Assembly (NCBI RefSeq): GCF_024399315.1
Contig: NZ_CP075170.1
Location: 4,030,001 to 4,094,000, forward strand
Direction of reading: 5' to 3'
Length of the DNA: 64,000 nt
DNA from: Chryseobacterium sp. MA9
Lineage (GTDB): Bacteria; Bacteroidota; Bacteroidia; Flavobacteriales; Weeksellaceae
Shown: positions 33,904-41,137 of the stretch, one piece after another
Layout of the letters: every line of letters begins with the position of its first letter
How positions within the stretch are numbered: the first letter of the stretch is position 1
The notes under the pieces: model-generated
Database searches by the model: none
The model's input: only the letters and a program-made list of their open reading frames with translations
What the model was told of the DNA's origin: nothing
Made by a program: the position numbers and the translations under genes

Positions 33904-35886
33904 ATGAGAAAAAGTTTATTTGCTATAGGTCTTTTAGCAATTAGTTATTCTGTTCAGGCGCAGATACTATGTCATGTTGACGCTAATGCTAATATGTATG
34001 TGAGCGAAGGCACCCTAGTTTATAGTGGTGGAGGTGTACAGACAAGAGGTAATGGTCTTTTGGACGTACATGGAAATATTATGGTTGTAGGATCTGCTAC
34101 AGATAGTTTTAAGACAATTGATGCTGCCGGAACAGGTGATAAAACTGACGGTGGAAATATCATCTTAAGACTTAACACTCCTGCTTCTTTTGCTGCTTCC
34201 ACGTATGGCCAGCTGTACATTGACGGATTATCCCAATCCAATATTACAGGTATTGTCACCAAAGAATACCGAACTACAAGTAATGGTACCGGTAATTACT
34301 TCCAACAGGTTGCTTTGCCTTTCTCTGGTAAAGCCTACAATTCATTATCTACAGAAGTTGGGAAAACTTTCAATACCGGAAGGTATGATAATCCAATTCT
34401 TAAATGGGATAATGCTAATGCTGTTTCTATTACTACTTTGAATCTAGCTCCTACCTCGACTACTTGGGATCCTTCAGGTTATTATATGCTAAAGGTTAAG
34501 AATAATGACTGGAATCCAAGTGCTCCTGCAGGTGCTGCTACGGTTTATAACATTAACGGGAAACCTTATGCACCATATGCTGCTAGTTTAACATTGCAGA
34601 ATGGAGGAAAATCTAATTTAGGAACTTCCAATGTGGTGTTCGGAACTAATGGTAACGGTGTAAACCAATACAACGAGAAGTACAATACTTATCTTGATGA
34701 CAGTTTTGAATTTACAACATCCCCATGGGCTGGAACATTTGGACAAAACTGGTATCAATTCGGAAACCCTTTCCTTACCAATTTAGATTTATCTAATATA
34801 GGATATACAGAAAGTATTACTGGATCTGACGGAAACGCTGTAAACAATATCTGGGGTATTGAATATGATCCAGGTACAGTTGTTACTCTTTCAAGTGGCT
34901 CTACCTATGCTACAGGTGCTAAAGTTGTTACTTTTGTACCAACAGGTGACGGTGTTGCTCCAGCTGTTGGAGACGTAGATAAGGTTGTAATCAAACCTAT
35001 GCAGTCGTTTAAAATAAAGTTAAGAGACAATACAGCTCAGACTTTAAATTTTAACACACTGAGAAGATTCAAAGCTACTGCAAGAACAGCAGGTACTCCT
35101 TACGATGTAAATGCAGCTAAAATTGCTGGTAAGAACACAGTCAATACTGTGAAACAGCTTGGGGTAATTGGTCTTGATGCTAATGGTAATGAAATTTCTA
35201 GAACGTACTACGTAGTTTCTCCATCATTTACAACAGGACATCAGGTTTCTGTAGCTTCTACGGTTCAGGCTTCAGCTGGCAGCAGAATCATCGGTACTTA
35301 CGAAGAATCATTAAATGGTGGGTATGATAACAATTATACAAACTATTGGTTATATATCAACGAAGCTAATGAGGGTAACTTTCAAGGTAAAAACGTTAAG
35401 TTAGTTAACTATAAACTTGATCAGGTTAAATCTTATAAGTTCGAGATCAGAGAAAATGCAGAACTTATTCCTGCTGGTGCACACCAGTTATCTTCAGGAA
35501 TCGGTTTCTACTATAAAGCAGAAAATGGAAGTTTAGTTCAGGCTAAACAAGGAGATGTTGTAGCAGTAACAAATGAGGAAGCTAATTTGTATTATGGAGA
35601 ACCAAGTAATATTACTTTAGGTGTAGATAAGACAGCTACTGGTATTTCCAGAACACTTGTTGTTTATGATCCATCTGTTACAAATTATATTGTGAGATTT
35701 GATCCAAAATGGAAAAAAGCAGATATTCAAGTTTATGATATGAGCGGTAAACTGGTAATCTCTAAAAAAGCGGTTGATGCATCCAGAGATTTTGTAATCG
35801 AGCTAGATGGCTCAGTTAAAAATTCATACATTGTAAAAATCGTTTCTGACAAGGGAGAAACTGTTAACACTAAAATCTTAAAATAA
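33904..35886 (+). CDS. large secreted T9SS protein with type C sorting signal
   Basis: 660 residues. A signal peptide ends near SVQAQ (20). The first half has repeated beta-strand motifs of surface proteins (GNGLLDVHGNIMVVG, QYNEKYNTYLDD). The C-terminus (ADIQVYDMSGKLVISKKA, then SYIVKIVSDKGETVNTKILK) is the T9SS type C-like sorting signal. It is a probable outer-surface or extracellular structural protein; no enzyme motif is seen. It precedes a small membrane-protein gene by only 5 bp. Confidence 0.85.
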   Translation: MRKSLFAIGLLAISYSVQAQILCHVDANANMYVSEGTLVYSGGGVQTRGNGLLDVHGNIMVVGSATDSFKTIDAAGTGDKTDGGNIILRLNTPASFAASTYGQLYIDGLSQSNITGIVTKEYRTTSNGTGNYFQQVALPFSGKAYNSLSTEVGKTFNTGRYDNPILKWDNANAVSITTLNLAPTSTTWDPSGYYMLKVKNNDWNPSAPAGAATVYNINGKPYAPYAASLTLQNGGKSNLGTSNVVFGTNGNGVNQYNEKYNTYLDDSFEFTTSPWAGTFGQNWYQFGNPFLTNLDLSNIGYTESITGSDGNAVNNIWGIEYDPGTVVTLSSGSTYATGAKVVTFVPTGDGVAPAVGDVDKVVIKPMQSFKIKLRDNTAQTLNFNTLRRFKATARTAGTPYDVNAAKIAGKNTVNTVKQLGVIGLDANGNEISRTYYVVSPSFTTGHQVSVASTVQASAGSRIIGTYEESLNGGYDNNYTNYWLYINEANEGNFQGKNVKLVNYKLDQVKSYKFEIRENAELIPAGAHQLSSGIGFYYKAENGSLVQAKQGDVVAVTNEEANLYYGEPSNITLGVDKTATGISRTLVVYDPSVTNYIVRFDPKWKKADIQVYDMSGKLVISKKAVDASRDFVIELDGSVKNSYIVKIVSDKGETVNTKILK

Positions 35887-35891
35887 GCCAC

Positions 35892-36101
35892 ATGAAAACT
35901 ATTAATAAACTAGTCTTAGCTCTTTTTCTTTTTGCTATAACTTTAGCAAATGCTGCACCGCCAATCCCAGGAGGGGGAGGAAATGGAGGAAACGGTACCG
36001 GAGCACCTGCACCCATTGATATGTATGTATATGTACTGGGTATCGTAGCAATAGGATTTATTGTGTACTTTACAAAAATGTACAAGAGCGTAAAAGCATA
36101 A
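35892..36101 (+). CDS. small signal-peptide protein with Gly/Pro linker and one membrane helix
   Basis: 69 residues. A signal peptide ends near LANAA (residue 22). A short PPIPGGGGNGGNGTGAPAP linker follows and then a single C-terminal helix (YVYVLGIVAIGFIVYF). Proteins of this shape often accompany T9SS substrate genes in flavobacteria. It is 5 bp after the T9SS type C gene and so is co-transcribed. Function unknown. Confidence 0.75.
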   Translation: MKTINKLVLALFLFAITLANAAPPIPGGGGNGGNGTGAPAPIDMYVYVLGIVAIGFIVYFTKMYKSVKA

Positions 36102-36121
36102 AATTTTATTAAAATAATATT

Positions 36122-36152
36122 AAACTCTCTGATTAGTCAGAGAGTTTTTTTA
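36122..36152 (+). terminator. terminator after the T9SS type C pair
   Basis: The perfect 11-bp stem AAACTCTCTGA / TCAGAGAGTTT with a 4-nt loop is followed by seven T. Confidence 0.9.
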
Positions 36153-36162
36153 TTTTTACTCT

Positions 36163-37455
36163 ATGAAAAAGATTTATACGCTATCTGCGGTTTTGGCCGC
36201 ATTTGTTCTGCAGGCTCAATTTACAGTTACCATTCAGACTCCGGCAGACTTTAAAGATCAGGACGCTATTCTATATACACTAAACGGTTCGAAAGATATT
36301 ATTGTTACTAAAGAACAGAGTAAGAATAATACATGGACTTTTAAATATCCAAACAGCTATATGGGAATGATGAAAGTCTATTTCCCGGGCTCTAATAATA
36401 CCGTAAGCTTTATTTCTGAAAATAAAAATGTCAACTTTAAACTGGATATCCAGAATAATAAAGTTAAAGATGTTGCCTATCTGGATGAAGCGAATAATCT
36501 GATGAGTAAGCAGCAGGAAGGTTCACAAAAGAAAGAACTTATTTTGCCGGCTTTAGCACAGATCAAAGAATATTATAAAGACAATACAGACTTTGGAAAA
36601 GCACTGAAAATAGAGATTGACAGACTTTCCGGTGCTTCCAGCTCTATTGATGCTGCTCAACATCCATTTATTACCTATTATAACACGAATTACAGTAAAT
36701 TTCTTTCTACCTCACAGGATCCTGCCAAAAAAGTAGATCAGGAGGAAATAATCAACTTTCTGGATAAATCAAATGATATGCTTGAAACCTCGTCATTATT
36801 GAGACCAGTATTAGTATCTTTTCTGAACTCTGGAGGAAATACCAATGTTGTCGCTTCAGTAGATAAACTGTTAGACCGGTTAAAAGTGGAAACTCCAAGA
36901 GGGCAGACTGTCTTATCAGAACTGATCGATATTTTTGATGTATATGAGATGGATGAGTATAAGAGCAAATATTTATCACTTGCCAAGAATCTTAAATGTA
37001 CCATCAATGACAGGCTTGCTTCTACACTGAAATCGAATGCCAACATTGAAATGGGAGCGGCTTTCCCTAACTATAAGTTCCAGTCACCTGTAAATACTAC
37101 TGCGAAGTCATTATACGATATAAAGGCTGATAAAAAGGTTATTGTGTTTTGGTCATCCACATGCTCACACTGTGAAAGTGAACTTCCGAAACTTCTGGAA
37201 AAATACAATGATCTGAAATCAAAAAATATTCAGGTTGTAGGACTGTCTTTAGATGTTGACAAAAATTCTTATACTAAAAAGATTGCTGCATTTCCATGGG
37301 TGAATGACTCAGAATTGAGAGGATGGAACAGCAGTTACACGGATATGTACAATATTCATGCAACTCCGACGTATTTTATTTTAGATGCTAACAATAAGAT
37401 TATCAGTAAACCAGATCATGTGGGAGATGTTTTGGAATATTTTAAGTTAAAATAA
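36163..37455 (+). CDS. TlpA-like thioredoxin-domain protein, secreted
   Basis: 430 residues with a signal peptide (ends near LQAQ, 19). The first 290 residues are an extracytoplasmic region of unknown fold. The C-terminal 140 residues are a TlpA/ResA-type thioredoxin domain with the active site CSHC (FWSSTCSHCESELPKL) and a cis-proline in HATPTYFIL. It probably reduces or oxidises periplasmic proteins. It is the last gene before the tRNA-Met promoter. Confidence 0.88.
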   Translation: MKKIYTLSAVLAAFVLQAQFTVTIQTPADFKDQDAILYTLNGSKDIIVTKEQSKNNTWTFKYPNSYMGMMKVYFPGSNNTVSFISENKNVNFKLDIQNNKVKDVAYLDEANNLMSKQQEGSQKKELILPALAQIKEYYKDNTDFGKALKIEIDRLSGASSSIDAAQHPFITYYNTNYSKFLSTSQDPAKKVDQEEIINFLDKSNDMLETSSLLRPVLVSFLNSGGNTNVVASVDKLLDRLKVETPRGQTVLSELIDIFDVYEMDEYKSKYLSLAKNLKCTINDRLASTLKSNANIEMGAAFPNYKFQSPVNTTAKSLYDIKADKKVIVFWSSTCSHCESELPKLLEKYNDLKSKNIQVVGLSLDVDKNSYTKKIAAFPWVNDSELRGWNSSYTDMYNIHATPTYFILDANNKIISKPDHVGDVLEYFKLK

Positions 37456-37487
37456 TTTTGGAGGTAAAGAAATATTTTCTATATTTG
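37456..37487 (+). promoter_or_regulatory. promoter of tRNA-Met
   Basis: TTTTG at 37456-37460 and TATATTTG at 37480-37487 with 19 bp between them: a textbook Bacteroidota promoter. The tRNA begins 12 bp further on. Confidence 0.8.
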
Positions 37488-37499
37488 CACCACCAAAAA

Positions 37500-37573
37500 G
37501 GCGAGGTAGCTCAGTTGGTTAGAGCGCAGGATTCATAACCCTGAGGTCACGGGTTCAATTCCCGTCTTCGCTA
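37500..37573 (+). tRNA. tRNA-Met (CAT)
   Basis: A complete cloverleaf of 74 nt. Acceptor arm GGCGAGG / CTTCGCT, D-arm GCTC...GAGC, anticodon loop TTCATAA, T-arm ACGGG...CCCGT with TTCAATT loop. The anticodon CAT could also mean a lysidine-modified tRNA-Ile, or an initiator; elongator Met seems most likely. One A-C mismatch lies at the base of the anticodon loop. Its 3' end is duplicated at 39272. Confidence 0.95.
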
Positions 37574-37575
37574 CA

Positions 37576-37600
37576 AACCGCCCCTTAAACAGGGCGGTTT
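37576..37600 (+). terminator. terminator after tRNA-Met
   Basis: AACCGCCC / GGGCGGTT stem with short loop, then TCTTTATTT. Confidence 0.8.
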
Positions 37601-37671
37601 CTTTATTTAACCCCCGAAAACATCCCCGATTATATTTTTTAGGAATAAAAAATACCTAGTAAAAGATGTTT

Positions 37672-38451
37672 TTAGTAAATACTTAATTCTATGGGGTTGT
37701 AGTCTTTTGCAGCAGTTTCTGCATTTCTTCTTATCATTTCAAGATCTTCCTTATTTTCAATAAACTGCTCATGAACTTGCATTCTACCTGCAACTCTATT
37801 TTTTAAAAGTTCAAATACCTTCTCTTTTGTCGTTTTTTTAGCATTAATTGCGACATTGGCAGACTTACAAGTATATTTTCTTTTCCTGAAAGAATAAAGT
37901 GAATAATGATACTCATCTTTAGAATCATATATTTCTGCAATTAGTCCAGGTAATCCATTGAATTTATATGGTCCATATTGAAAAGGAATATCAGTTGTAA
38001 ACCAGGCGGTCCAAGTTCTTCCATATTTAGCTGTTTCTGCTTTTTGGCATTTAAAGCCAAGAACATTTTTAAATTCGTTTTTAGTTTTCCAAACAATACT
38101 ATTGGGCTCATCGTATGAATAATCTGCATAATTAACTTCTGTAGTCACGTAAAGTTTGGCAGATGCTGTTCCGATGGTTTCTCTAAAGTCAGTCACGTAT
38201 TTCATTGATTCATTAAGAGGAAGATGCACCTTTTCAAATTCTAGCGAATCTGCTATATACTTATTCATATTCTTAAAAAAGGAAGCGTCTTGATTAATCA
38301 ACAGAGCGAAAGTTGTTGTTTTTTTATAGTTGCTTGATTTAGATAATTTGTAGTTGAGTTTATAATCAGCTTCATATACTACGTCAAATTTTTTCTGACA
38401 GAAAAAAAATGTTACCATTAATAAATTAATCAGCAGGATAAATTTTTTCAT
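37672..38451 (-). CDS. GLPGLI family protein
   Basis: 259 residues with a signal peptide (FFFCQ, about 19). The defining motif is seen in YKFNGLPGLIAEIYDSK near residue 165, and FKCQKAETAKYGRTWTAWFTTDIP matches the family's core. GLPGLI proteins are common in flavobacteria and have no known function; many lie near TonB-dependent receptors. This one stands alone inside the tRNA-bounded segment. Confidence 0.9.
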   Translation of the reverse strand: MKKFILLINLLMVTFFFCQKKFDVVYEADYKLNYKLSKSSNYKKTTTFALLINQDASFFKNMNKYIADSLEFEKVHLPLNESMKYVTDFRETIGTASAKLYVTTEVNYADYSYDEPNSIVWKTKNEFKNVLGFKCQKAETAKYGRTWTAWFTTDIPFQYGPYKFNGLPGLIAEIYDSKDEYHYSLYSFRKRKYTCKSANVAINAKKTTKEKVFELLKNRVAGRMQVHEQFIENKEDLEMIRRNAETAAKDYNPIELSIY

Positions 38452-38468
38452 ATAGTTTCTTATTAAAA

Positions 38469-38494
38469 AAGACCGTCAAACTTATGACGGTCTT
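38469..38494 (-). terminator. terminator between the small peptide and GLPGLI genes
   Basis: The perfect 10-bp stem AAGACCGTCA / TGACGGTCTT is followed on the - strand by six T. It would end transcripts from the small gene at 38725. Confidence 0.8.
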
Positions 38495-38517
38495 GATAGT
38501 GAATTTTTTAATTTTTT

Positions 38518-38725
38518 TTAGTGGCTGTAAATTACAGTTACAACTGTAGACCCAGCATGCTGTGGACACGTTTCACCATTAAGATCCGTAAGATAATTGA
38601 TTATCCGACATATTATTTGCTATTGTTTGGCTAACCTGAAGAACCTTTCCACAAGAAGTTCTGAATGGAAACGCGCTAACTATACCAGCAATGAATAAAG
38701 CGCCTACTAATAATGATTTTTTCAT
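38518..38725 (-). pseudogene. small secreted peptide gene with a frameshift
   Basis: An ATG at 38725 begins a signal peptide (MKKSLLVGALFIAGIVSA) followed by FPFRTSCGKVLQVSQTIANN and a stop at codon 49. If one base is skipped near 38597 the frame runs on as LTDLNGETCPQHAGSTVVTV and ends IYSH, with a second cysteine and a stop at 38518-38520. The longer product looks natural, so the gene seems to be frameshifted. A similar small two-cysteine peptide family exists in flavobacteria as far as I can recall, but I cannot name it. Confidence 0.5.
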
Positions 38726-38971
38726 AAGTGTTTTTTTAAAGATTATTTAATAATTTAAAAACTCGCATCGAATATATTAAAATAAATCATACAATGGAAG
38801 AATTATTTTTTATGTTAAATGGCTCATTGTGAGTTACTTTTGTGTATGTAAAAAAATATATAAAAAAATACGGCTTTCCGTAATTTTAAGAAACTTTTGA
38901 GAAAGTCTTATAAAATTACATATCCCGAGAAGTTATCGCCAATTATAAGGTTTGTTATTAGCGTTTTTCTT

Positions 38972-39270
38972 TTCAAAGTGAGGGAGGTCTCCTTAAATGT
39001 TTTCCAGTTTCCACCCCATTCCCATCCGTTTCTGGAAGATTTTTACACATCGATACCAATCGGCAACTTTATCATTATCCGAATCTTTAGCAGTGTCCCA
39101 GCTTATAGCCTTCCCGTCCAATGATCAGTCCAATATCAACCGCAAAACCGTAATTATGAATACTTTGTCCAGTTTTAGCATTAGTCACCAATGGCGTACA
39201 GTTCGTTTTGCTCTGCAAAGGTTCTGTAACTTAATCCATTATTTCTTAATTGTATCAATTTTTGTAGTAC
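38972..39270 (-). pseudogene. decayed M15-family peptidase (endolysin-like)
   Basis: Several frames on the - strand give consecutive pieces of an M15 (VanY/endolysin) peptidase: LRNNGLSYRTFAEQNELYAI, then TGQSIHNYGFAVDI (the SxHxxGxAxD zinc motif), KAISWDTAKD and DNDKVADWYRCVKIF, GWEWGGNWKTFK, and DLPHFE. At least three frameshifts separate them, so no protein is made. The 5' end of the gene is missing: the match begins right at the 14-nt tRNA-end repeat. Such peptidases occur in phages and other mobile elements and as cell-wall enzymes. Confidence 0.75.
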
Positions 39271-39283
39271 TGTCTTCGCTACA

Positions 39284-39325
39284 AAAAACTGCAATCATTG
39301 ATTTAATGATTGCAGTTTTTATTTT
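39284..39325 (+). terminator. terminator after the duplicated tRNA end
   Basis: A stem of about 16 bp (AAAACTGCAATCATT / AATGATTGCAGTTTT) and a T-rich run directly after the tRNA 3'-end copy. It may be the original terminator of the tRNA gene before the segment came in. Confidence 0.75.
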
Positions 39326-39484
39326 TAGAATAACTGCAAATTTATCTTTTCATTTCTTCCTAATTTTTTCATTTTTAAAAATTATCACCTCTCAGTAGAA
39401 AATTAAGGTTGTAATAAAAGAACTATGCTCATCGTATTTTATGTAAAATAAGGTATGTGTGACCAATCTAAAATACACTATATA

Positions 39485-39525
39485 AAAAGCCGTTTTACAG
39501 TCTGTAAAACGGCTTTTATTTTTTT
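39485..39525. terminator. terminator of the peptide-export operon
   Basis: The perfect 15-bp stem AAAAGCCGTTTTACA / TGTAAAACGGCTTTT with a 3-nt loop lies just past the HlyD stop codon. It is flanked by A and T runs and can work on both strands. Confidence 0.85.
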
Positions 39526-39538
39526 ATCTAAATCTTTA

Positions 39539-40837
39539 TCATACCTGATATCCAAGCAGCTTTCTGATTTGATAGAAGAATCTTTCAATCAATCGAAGAT
39601 CCTGCGTTACAATCTCTGCGCTGCCTCTAAGTTCTTTATCAAATATAAGTGTTTTATTGTAGCTTGTTTTTAATCCTTTTGGTAAAATCACATCTACATA
39701 ATAATTTCCTTTATCATCAGGAATCAGAGATATATTCTGTACTTTTCCTTCGATGATACCATATTCCTGGAATCGGTAGTTGTCTAGTTTGATCAGTACT
39801 TTTTCACCCGGAATGATCTTTCCTGAGTTGGTGGTAGGAACAGACATTCTGCCCACCAACTGCTCTTTATTTTTAGGAAGAATAGAAAGGATAGGTTCAC
39901 CAACCTTTACAAACTGGTTTTCGCCAAAAAACTGCTGGAAACTGGCAACGCCATCTGTAGATGATATAACAAGATAATTCAGTTCCCATTGTTTCAATGA
40001 TTTTCTCAATTGTTCAAGGAGCTGTAAAGTTTGTGAAGAGTATGTAATTCTGTCTTTTTCTGTATTAATGGCAGTTCCACTTTTAGTTTTATTAAGATTG
40101 GAAATACCCTCATCCATTTGTGATATGGAGATTTTAAGATTTTCAAGATTTTGCTGGGCCTGAAGATATTTGATCTTTTCATTTTCAAGTTCCATAGCCG
40201 AAATAACTCCTTGATTGAAAAGTTCCTGAGACCTGTTGAAGTTTTTCTTAGTCAGATCATATTTTATTGATTCCAGACTTTTCTGCTGTTTTAAAGTAGC
40301 AATTCTTACGCGGTATTCAGAAATACTCTGATTGGCTGCCAGGTCTTCCGGAGCATAAGGCTGTAATCTTGTAAAAAGGGCTTCATCCTGAAATGCTTTT
40401 GCAAAACTATTGTATTCGCCCTGTAATTCTCCCAATTTGAACCTTGAAGCCTGGGCAAGAGGGAAGTTATATAAATTATCAGGAGTAATGGAGTCTACCA
40501 GTTTTTTCAGCTCTAAAATATCTTTATAGTTGGCTGCTGACTGCATTACCATCAGAACATCATTCTTTTTAACTTCCTGATGATCTTTTATGAATATTTT
40601 TTCAATTTTGGAGCTTGTCCTTGCTTCGATCTTCTCTGGAGGATTCTGCGAAGTTACAATAATAGGTGCCGGTACAAATTCCGGATATTTTATAATGTAA
40701 CTCATTAAGAGAATCAGCAGGAGAATAATAAATATAACAGTATTTCCCCAGCGGATCATCCAATGAGGGGGCTGGGTAAGAATATCCTGTACGCTTTCTG
40801 AGCGGAGTTCAATATTGTCTAAAACGTCTTCTTTCAT
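39539..40837 (-). CDS. HlyD-family secretion adaptor
   Basis: 432 residues. One N-terminal membrane helix (about 28-48), a lipoyl-like beta segment (IEARTSSKIEKIFIKDHQEV), a long alpha-helical hairpin (about 95-260) and a beta-barrel domain to the C-terminus. It is the periplasmic adaptor of type 1-like export and should bridge the C39 ABC transporter (41138-43333) to an outer-membrane channel, which is not encoded here. It lies 45 bp downstream of the peptide gene and is last in the operon. Confidence 0.9.
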   Translation of the reverse strand: MKEDVLDNIELRSESVQDILTQPPHWMIRWGNTVIFIILLLILLMSYIIKYPEFVPAPIIVTSQNPPEKIEARTSSKIEKIFIKDHQEVKKNDVLMVMQSAANYKDILELKKLVDSITPDNLYNFPLAQASRFKLGELQGEYNSFAKAFQDEALFTRLQPYAPEDLAANQSISEYRVRIATLKQQKSLESIKYDLTKKNFNRSQELFNQGVISAMELENEKIKYLQAQQNLENLKISISQMDEGISNLNKTKSGTAINTEKDRITYSSQTLQLLEQLRKSLKQWELNYLVISSTDGVASFQQFFGENQFVKVGEPILSILPKNKEQLVGRMSVPTTNSGKIIPGEKVLIKLDNYRFQEYGIIEGKVQNISLIPDDKGNYYVDVILPKGLKTSYNKTLIFDKELRGSAEIVTQDLRLIERFFYQIRKLLGYQV

Positions 40838-40882
40838 TTTTCTAAGATAAAATTTCCCCCAGTATTTCAGGGGGAATATAAT

Positions 40883-41077
40883 TTAACCAAATGGGCAATT
40901 CCCGTCATACCACGATGGTGGTGAAGTATCTGCATCCGGTGGACAAGCAATATGGTGGATATTGCATGGCATCCAGCTGCCAAGACACCAGGAACCACAA
41001 CAGTTGTTGTCCGGAATAACTACACCTCCGCTAACAAATGCCAGGTCTTTTCTCGAAAGTTTTTTGAGATTTTTCAT
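40883..41077 (-). CDS. double-glycine, six-cysteine exported peptide
   Basis: 64 residues. The leader MKNLKKLSRKDLAFVSGG ends in a canonical double glycine, the cut site for C39 peptidases. The 46-residue core has six cysteines (CCGSWC, PC, AC, NC) plus many Trp and Pro, so three disulfides are possible. The exporter gene is next door upstream and the adaptor gene downstream, so it is the obvious cargo. It could be a bacteriocin, toxin or signal peptide; the name bacteriocin-like is customary but not proven. A nearly identical leader and upstream motif occur at 11765. Confidence 0.88.
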   Translation of the reverse strand: MKNLKKLSRKDLAFVSGGVVIPDNNCCGSWCLGSWMPCNIHHIACPPDADTSPPSWYDGNCPFG

Positions 41078-41098
41078 AATTAATATTAGTTTTTGTTT

Positions 41099-41128
41099 TC
41101 CTACTCTATAAGCTTTTCGGATTTCGCT
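41099..41128 (-). promoter_or_regulatory. shared upstream motif, copy B
   Basis: On the - strand AGCGAAATCCGAAAAGCT then TATAGAGTAGGA lies 22 bp before the peptide start codon. It is nearly identical to 11713-11742. Its presence between the exporter and peptide genes suggests that the peptide has its own expression signal. Confidence 0.6.
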
Positions 41129-41137
41129 ATATGTTTG

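Larger units (their letters stand above)
37564..39285. mobile_element. 1.7 kb segment bounded by a duplicated tRNA-Met 3' end
   Basis: The 14-nt sequence GTCTTCGCTACAAA at the tRNA-Met 3' end recurs exactly at 39272-39285. Such direct repeats are what integration into a tRNA leaves. Between them are a GLPGLI protein, a frameshifted small peptide and a decayed M15 peptidase that is cut off at the right repeat. No integrase is left. It is probably the residue of a deleted integrated element; chance or local duplication is not excluded. Confidence 0.5.

Noticed and set aside
38897-39398. two + strand ORFs over the M15 remnant
   Set aside because: They are antisense to a recognisable decayed peptidase and have no family features.
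40006-40188. - strand ORF inside the HlyD gene
   Set aside because: Another frame of the HlyD gene; composition is not protein-like.
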